Assembly: GCA_903959905.1 (NCBI GenBank)
Contig: CAJBYO010000013.1
Location: forward strand, 1-64,000
Length of the DNA stretch: 64,000 bases
Direction of reading: 5' to 3'
Origin: an uncultured Bacteroidales bacterium
GTDB lineage: Bacteria > Bacteroidota > Bacteroidia > Bacteroidales > FEN-979
Made by a program: the position numbers and the translations under genes. The notes beneath the pieces were generated by a model, which had not been told where the DNA came from, did not search any database, and saw only the letters and a program-made list of their open reading frames with translations. How positions within the stretch are numbered: position 1 is the stretch's first letter; each line of letters starts with the position of its first letter. This document shows, piece after piece, positions 60,694 through 64,000 of the stretch.

Positions 60694-61818
60694 ATGAAAT
60701 TTATCATTTCCAGTACGTCACTACTAAAAAACCTGCAGGCCATCCTGGGTGTGATCAACACAAATAACACGCTGCCCATCCTGGATGATTTTCTTTTTGA
60801 ACTCAAAGATGAATCGCTGACGATTACCTCCTCTGATCTTGAAACCACGATGCGTGTTACCATCAGGCCCGATAAGGCAGAAGAGAGCGGAGCGATTGCC
60901 ATTCCGGCGAAAATCCTCGTTGAAACGTTAAAGACTTTCCCTGATATCCCGGTTGCTTTTTCCATCAACCCCGACACGTTGATGATTGAGATTTCGGCAG
61001 GTGAAGGAAAATATAAACTCTCAGGGCACAAGAGCGATGAGTATCCACGCACTCCATCACTTGAAGATACAACTGCAATTACGCTGGATTCAAAACTAAT
61101 GTCGCAGGCCATCAATAAAACGTTGTTTGCCACAGGAAATGACGAATTGAGGCTCGTACTTTCCGGGGTATTTTGTGAACTCTCACCGGATGATGTCACC
61201 TTTGTTGCAACAGATGCCCATAAACTGGTCAAGTACAAACGAATGGATCTCAAATCACCCGATTCAGCATCCTTCATTCTTCCTAAAAAACCGATGAACC
61301 TGCTGAAAAATATCCTGTCAAACCAGGATGTTACGGTAACCATTGAATACAATAAGACCAATGCATTCTTTTCCTTCTCCAACATCCATCTTATCTGCCG
61401 GTTGATTGACGGCAAATATCCCAACTACGATGCAGTCATCCCCAAGGAAAATCCGAATAAACTCACGATTGACCGTCATGCCCTGCTGAATTCAATCAGG
61501 CGTGTGGCCATTTTTGCAAACCAGTCAACACACCAGATCAGGTTTAAAGTTTCAGGACAGGAGTTGATTCTCAGTGCCGAGGATATTGATTTTTCAAACG
61601 AGGCCAAGGAGCGGCTCTCCTGTTCTTACAATGGCGAAGACATGGAAATAGGATTCAATTCAAAATTCCTGCTTGAAATGTTAAGCAACATTGAAACTGA
61701 AGAAATCAGCCTGGAAATGTCGGCACCCAACAGGGCCGGGATTCTTACACCGCTTAACAACGAAAACAAGGATGAAGACATCCTGATGCTGGTGATGCCG
61801 GTGATGCTCAATAAATAG
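60694..61818 (+). CDS. dnaN: DNA polymerase III subunit beta (sliding clamp)
   Basis: The 374-residue protein has the three-domain clamp layout. N-terminal MKFIISSTSLLKNLQAILGV, central FATDAHKLVKYKR-type segment (ATDAHKL, about 170) and the C-terminal LVMPVML match Bacteroidota DnaN. It encircles DNA and tethers the polymerase, including the DnaE encoded at 35501. No dnaA or recF is adjacent, so this is not the classic origin cluster. It is followed by a strong terminator. Confidence 0.96.
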   Translation: MKFIISSTSLLKNLQAILGVINTNNTLPILDDFLFELKDESLTITSSDLETTMRVTIRPDKAEESGAIAIPAKILVETLKTFPDIPVAFSINPDTLMIEISAGEGKYKLSGHKSDEYPRTPSLEDTTAITLDSKLMSQAINKTLFATGNDELRLVLSGVFCELSPDDVTFVATDAHKLVKYKRMDLKSPDSASFILPKKPMNLLKNILSNQDVTVTIEYNKTNAFFSFSNIHLICRLIDGKYPNYDAVIPKENPNKLTIDRHALLNSIRRVAIFANQSTHQIRFKVSGQELILSAEDIDFSNEAKERLSCSYNGEDMEIGFNSKFLLEMLSNIETEEISLEMSAPNRAGILTPLNNENKDEDILMLVMPVMLNK

Positions 61819-61836
61819 TTGATGCGATATAAAATG

Positions 61837-61869
61837 AAAAGAGCGAAGTCACCCTTCGCTCTTTTTTTT
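61837..61869. terminator. Bidirectional terminator between dnaN and cold-shock gene
   Basis: GAGCGAAG (61841-61848) and CTTCGCTC (61854-61861) form a perfect 8-bp stem with A4 before and T8 after. It serves both convergent genes. Confidence 0.92.
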
Positions 61870-61889
61870 GTCATTCATGGGAGAACTTG

Positions 61890-62081
61890 TTAGTCTCGTC
61901 GAACGTTGATGGCCTTTTTACCGCGATTGTCTTCTGTCAGGTCAAATGACACCTGATCATTTTCACGAATTTTGTCCACCAATCCGCTTACGTGAACAAA
62001 AACGTCTTGCTGGCTTTCATCATCCAGAATGAAGCCAAATCCTTTTCTTTCATTGAAAAACTTTACTTTACCTTTTGACAT
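61890..62081 (-). CDS. Cold-shock domain protein (CspA family)
   Basis: This 63-residue single cold-shock domain has RNP1 KGFGFI (13-18) and RNP2 VFVHVS (27-32). It binds single-stranded RNA or DNA as a chaperone. Full-length for the family. The gene is monocistronic; TATTTTAG (62112-62119, minus strand) is a weak -7 candidate. Confidence 0.93.
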   Translation of the reverse strand: MSKGKVKFFNERKGFGFILDDESQQDVFVHVSGLVDKIRENDQVSFDLTEDNRGKKAINVRRD

Positions 62082-62155
62082 GGGACGAAGGAATTAATAT
62101 GAATAATTCATGCTAAAATACAATTATATTTCATATTTATAAAAAATCAACAAAA

Positions 62156-62218
62156 AACGCACTCCCGAATCCTTGGTCACAGGTTAATTGTGATCATGGA
62201 TTCGGGAGTGCGTTTTCG
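62156..62218 (-). terminator. Terminator of the gltA-mdh operon
   Basis: AACGCACTCCCGAATCC (62156-62172) and GGATTCGGGAGTGCGTT (62198-62214) form a perfect 17-bp stem. The 25-nt loop contains a second small stem (GTCACA/TGTGAT). T-runs flank it, and it lies 20 nt after the mdh stop. Confidence 0.93.
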
Positions 62219-62237
62219 AAATAACGCGGGTAAGGGC

Positions 62238-63176
62238 TTATTTGGCAGCGTTCATTTTGTCAAGAACATCCATTACCTCACGTACCGCTTTCGCCGATGC
62301 ATAAAGCAACTGTTTCTCTTCATCATTCAGTTTAAGCTCGATGACCTGTTCAATACCTTTCCTGCCGAGTTTAACAGGAACGCCAAGGTAAATGTCCTTC
62401 AGGCCATATTCACCCTGGAGCAGGGCGCAGCATGGGAAGATCCGTTTCTGATCTTTAACGATGGCTTCAACCATTTGAGCTGCTGCAACACCAGGTGCAT
62501 ACCATGCCGAGGTGCCAAGCAGGTTAACGATCTCTGTGCCGCCTTTTTTCGTGCGTTCTACAATGGCATCAAGTTTATCCTTTTCAATCAGTTCAGTGAC
62601 GGGGATTCCGCTCACGGTGGTGTACCTTGGCAGCGGAACCATGGTGTCGCCATGGCCGCCCATCAGGATTGACTGGATATCCTTCGGTGAACAGTTCAGT
62701 GCTTCTGCAAGGAAGGCACCATACCTGGCTGTATCCAGGATGCCGGCCATTCCGAACACCCGGGTTGAAGGTATTTTTGCCGTTAAGTATGCACAATAGG
62801 TCATTACGTCCAACGGATTGGAAACAATGATGATAATGGCATCCGGCGAATACTTCAGGATATTTTCGGTGCTGGTTTTAACGATGTCGGCATTGATGGA
62901 AATCAAATCATCGCGGCTCATGCCGGGTTTCCTTGGAATACCTGCAGTGATCACAACGATATCTGAATTGGCTGTTTTGCTGTAATCGTTGGTTGAACCG
63001 TGGACGCGTGTGTTAAACTGGTCAACACATGACATCTGCCACATGTCAAGCGCTTTGCCTTCTGCAAGGTTTTCCCTTACATCAAGCAGAACAACTTCCT
63101 TTACGATGTCCTTATGTGCAATTGAATCGGCACATGTTGCGCCTACAAGACCGGCGCCAACTACTGTAACTTTCAT
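62238..63176 (-). CDS. mdh: Malate dehydrogenase
   Basis: The 312-residue NAD-dependent enzyme of the LDH-like MDH type has GAGLVGA (7-13), NAD-binding Asp32, the substrate loop GIPRKPGMSRDD (79-90), Asn120 and catalytic His175 in GGHGDT. It oxidises malate to oxaloacetate, which citrate synthase, encoded 18 nt upstream, consumes. The two form a TCA-cycle operon closed by a strong terminator. Confidence 0.96.
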   Translation of the reverse strand: MKVTVVGAGLVGATCADSIAHKDIVKEVVLLDVRENLAEGKALDMWQMSCVDQFNTRVHGSTNDYSKTANSDIVVITAGIPRKPGMSRDDLISINADIVKTSTENILKYSPDAIIIIVSNPLDVMTYCAYLTAKIPSTRVFGMAGILDTARYGAFLAEALNCSPKDIQSILMGGHGDTMVPLPRYTTVSGIPVTELIEKDKLDAIVERTKKGGTEIVNLLGTSAWYAPGVAAAQMVEAIVKDQKRIFPCCALLQGEYGLKDIYLGVPVKLGRKGIEQVIELKLNDEEKQLLYASAKAVREVMDVLDKMNAAK

Positions 63177-63194
63177 AACTAATTTATTTTAAGA

Positions 63195-64000
63195 TTATTT
63201 ACTAATGCCGGCTTTTTCCTGGAACCATTCAAGCGTATAAGAGGATGGCCTTTCAATCTGCAAACCGAGTGCCCTGTCCCACAGCAGTGAAGCAAGCACG
63301 CCCAGTGCCCTGGAAACGCCAAAGAGAACAGTGTAGAATGGTGCTTCATTGATGCCGTAATGCCTTAACAGCGATCCGGAATAGGCGTCAACATTCGGCC
63401 ATGGATTCTTTACTTTACCAAGTGACCCTAAGATCGGCGGAACGATTTCGTAAAGGTCATTTACAACCTGGATGAAACTGTCGCCTTTGCAGTATTTTGA
63501 TGCAAATTCACGCTGCGCTTCAAACCTGGGGTCTGTTTTTCTCAAAACTGCGTGGCCGTATCCCGGGATAACCCTCCCGGCTGCAATTGTCTTTTCACAA
63601 AAATCGTGGATCTGCTGTTTGGTTGGCGTTTCTGTCCCGATTTCTTTCAGGATGTCAAGGATCCATGCAACAACTTCCTGGTTTGCATAACCGTGCAACG
63701 GGCCGGCAAGGCCAAGCATACCGGCAGCGTAGGAATAGTAAGGATTGCTCAATGCAGAAGCCACAAGATGGGTGGCATGCGCAGAAACGTTACCGCCTTC
63801 ATGATCGGCATGAATCGTCAGGTAGAGGCGGAAAAGTTTATAAATTTCCGGGTCATCATAGCCCATCATGTGGGCAAGGTTGGCCGACCAGTCAAGGCTT
63901 GGATCGGGAGGAATCACCTGGCCTTTGAAATAGTGTTTGCGGTAGATGTATGCTGCAAGAACCGGCAATTGCCCGATAAAATTCATGACATCTTCGTAGG
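63195..64000 (-). CDS. gltA: Citrate synthase, C-terminal part (partial at window edge)
   Basis: The reading frame runs off the right edge; about 268 residues are visible (the internal ATG at 63986 is not the start). It contains the citrate-synthase signature [31 protein letters not shown] and [15 protein letters not shown] with active-site His residues. The wording around [12 protein letters not shown] and LAGPLHG is closer to mitochondrial-type citrate synthases than to the hexameric Gram-negative type, judged by eye. mdh follows after 18 nt on the same strand. Confidence 0.93.
   Translation of the reverse strand, partial: YEDVMNFIGQLPVLAAYIYRKHYFKGQVIPPDPSLDWSANLAHMMGYDDPEIYKLFRLYLTIHADHEGGNVSAHATHLVASALSNPYYSYAAGMLGLAGPLHGYANQEVVAWILDILKEIGTETPTKQQIHDFCEKTIAAGRVIPGYGHAVLRKTDPRFEAQREFASKYCKGDSFIQVVNDLYEIVPPILGSLGKVKNPWPNVDAYSGSLLRHYGINEAPFYTVLFGVSRALGVLASLLWDRALGLQIERPSSYTLEWFQEKAGISK

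Noticed and set aside
60694..61818. Replication origin near dnaN
   Set aside because: No dnaA, recF or DnaA-box cluster is visible, and dnaN is often away from the origin in this phylum.

Overview
The window looks like a chromosomal piece of a free-living member of the phylum Bacteroidota, probably order Bacteroidales or a close relative. The reasons are: type IX secretion system (T9SS) cargo proteins with type A and type B C-terminal sorting domains, a PorP/SprF-family protein, several Bacteroidota-typical proteins (DUF2723, BT_3928-like DoxX, BatA-like), promoters of the TTTG/TAnnTTTG type, and almost no Shine-Dalgarno sequences. Coding density is high. No rRNA, tRNA, CRISPR array, prophage or plasmid gene was seen. 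Both ends cut a gene: the 3' end of an unknown + strand gene (1-51) and a citrate synthase running off the right edge.

Layout. 412-16599 is a secreted-protein region: a 4370-residue T9SS type B protein with a 14-unit repeat array, its PorP/SprF partner, and a beta-propeller T9SS type A protein. 16836-19313 holds a REP-type transposase (RAYT), a four-helix-bundle protein and a carboxypeptidase-regulatory-domain protein. 19483-30000 is metabolic and envelope: phosphatase, phosphoglycerate mutase, DUF2723 glycosyltransferase-like protein plus polysaccharide deacetylase, RadC, BatA-like protein, glutamate dehydrogenase. 29574-33879 carries two minus-strand operons: amidotransferase/MarC/YwqK-like lipoprotein, and rpsP-rimM-trmN6. 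34168-43259 has rubrerythrin, DUF2231, dnaE, trxA, DUF58 and valS. 43396-50534 has an SDR reductase, a small membrane protein, a CrtI-like oxidoreductase, typA and a T9SS type A protein. 51151-64000 is mostly housekeeping: DoxX, an orphan OppB-like permease, tpiA-prmA-large exported protein, plsY, dnaN, a cold-shock protein, and the gltA-mdh pair.

The least explained feature is a set of intergenic arrays of very short units (7, 8 or 9 bp, many in strict phase) with at least five unrelated unit sequences. Several begin at, or include, the stop codon of the neighbouring gene. Alongside them are longer palindromic repeats, some of which double as transcription terminators, and a RAYT gene flanked by two of the repeat families. 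A related 9-bp expansion occurs inside the coding sequence of ribosomal protein S16. Together they suggest a genome in which short-period DNA is actively generated at gene ends.
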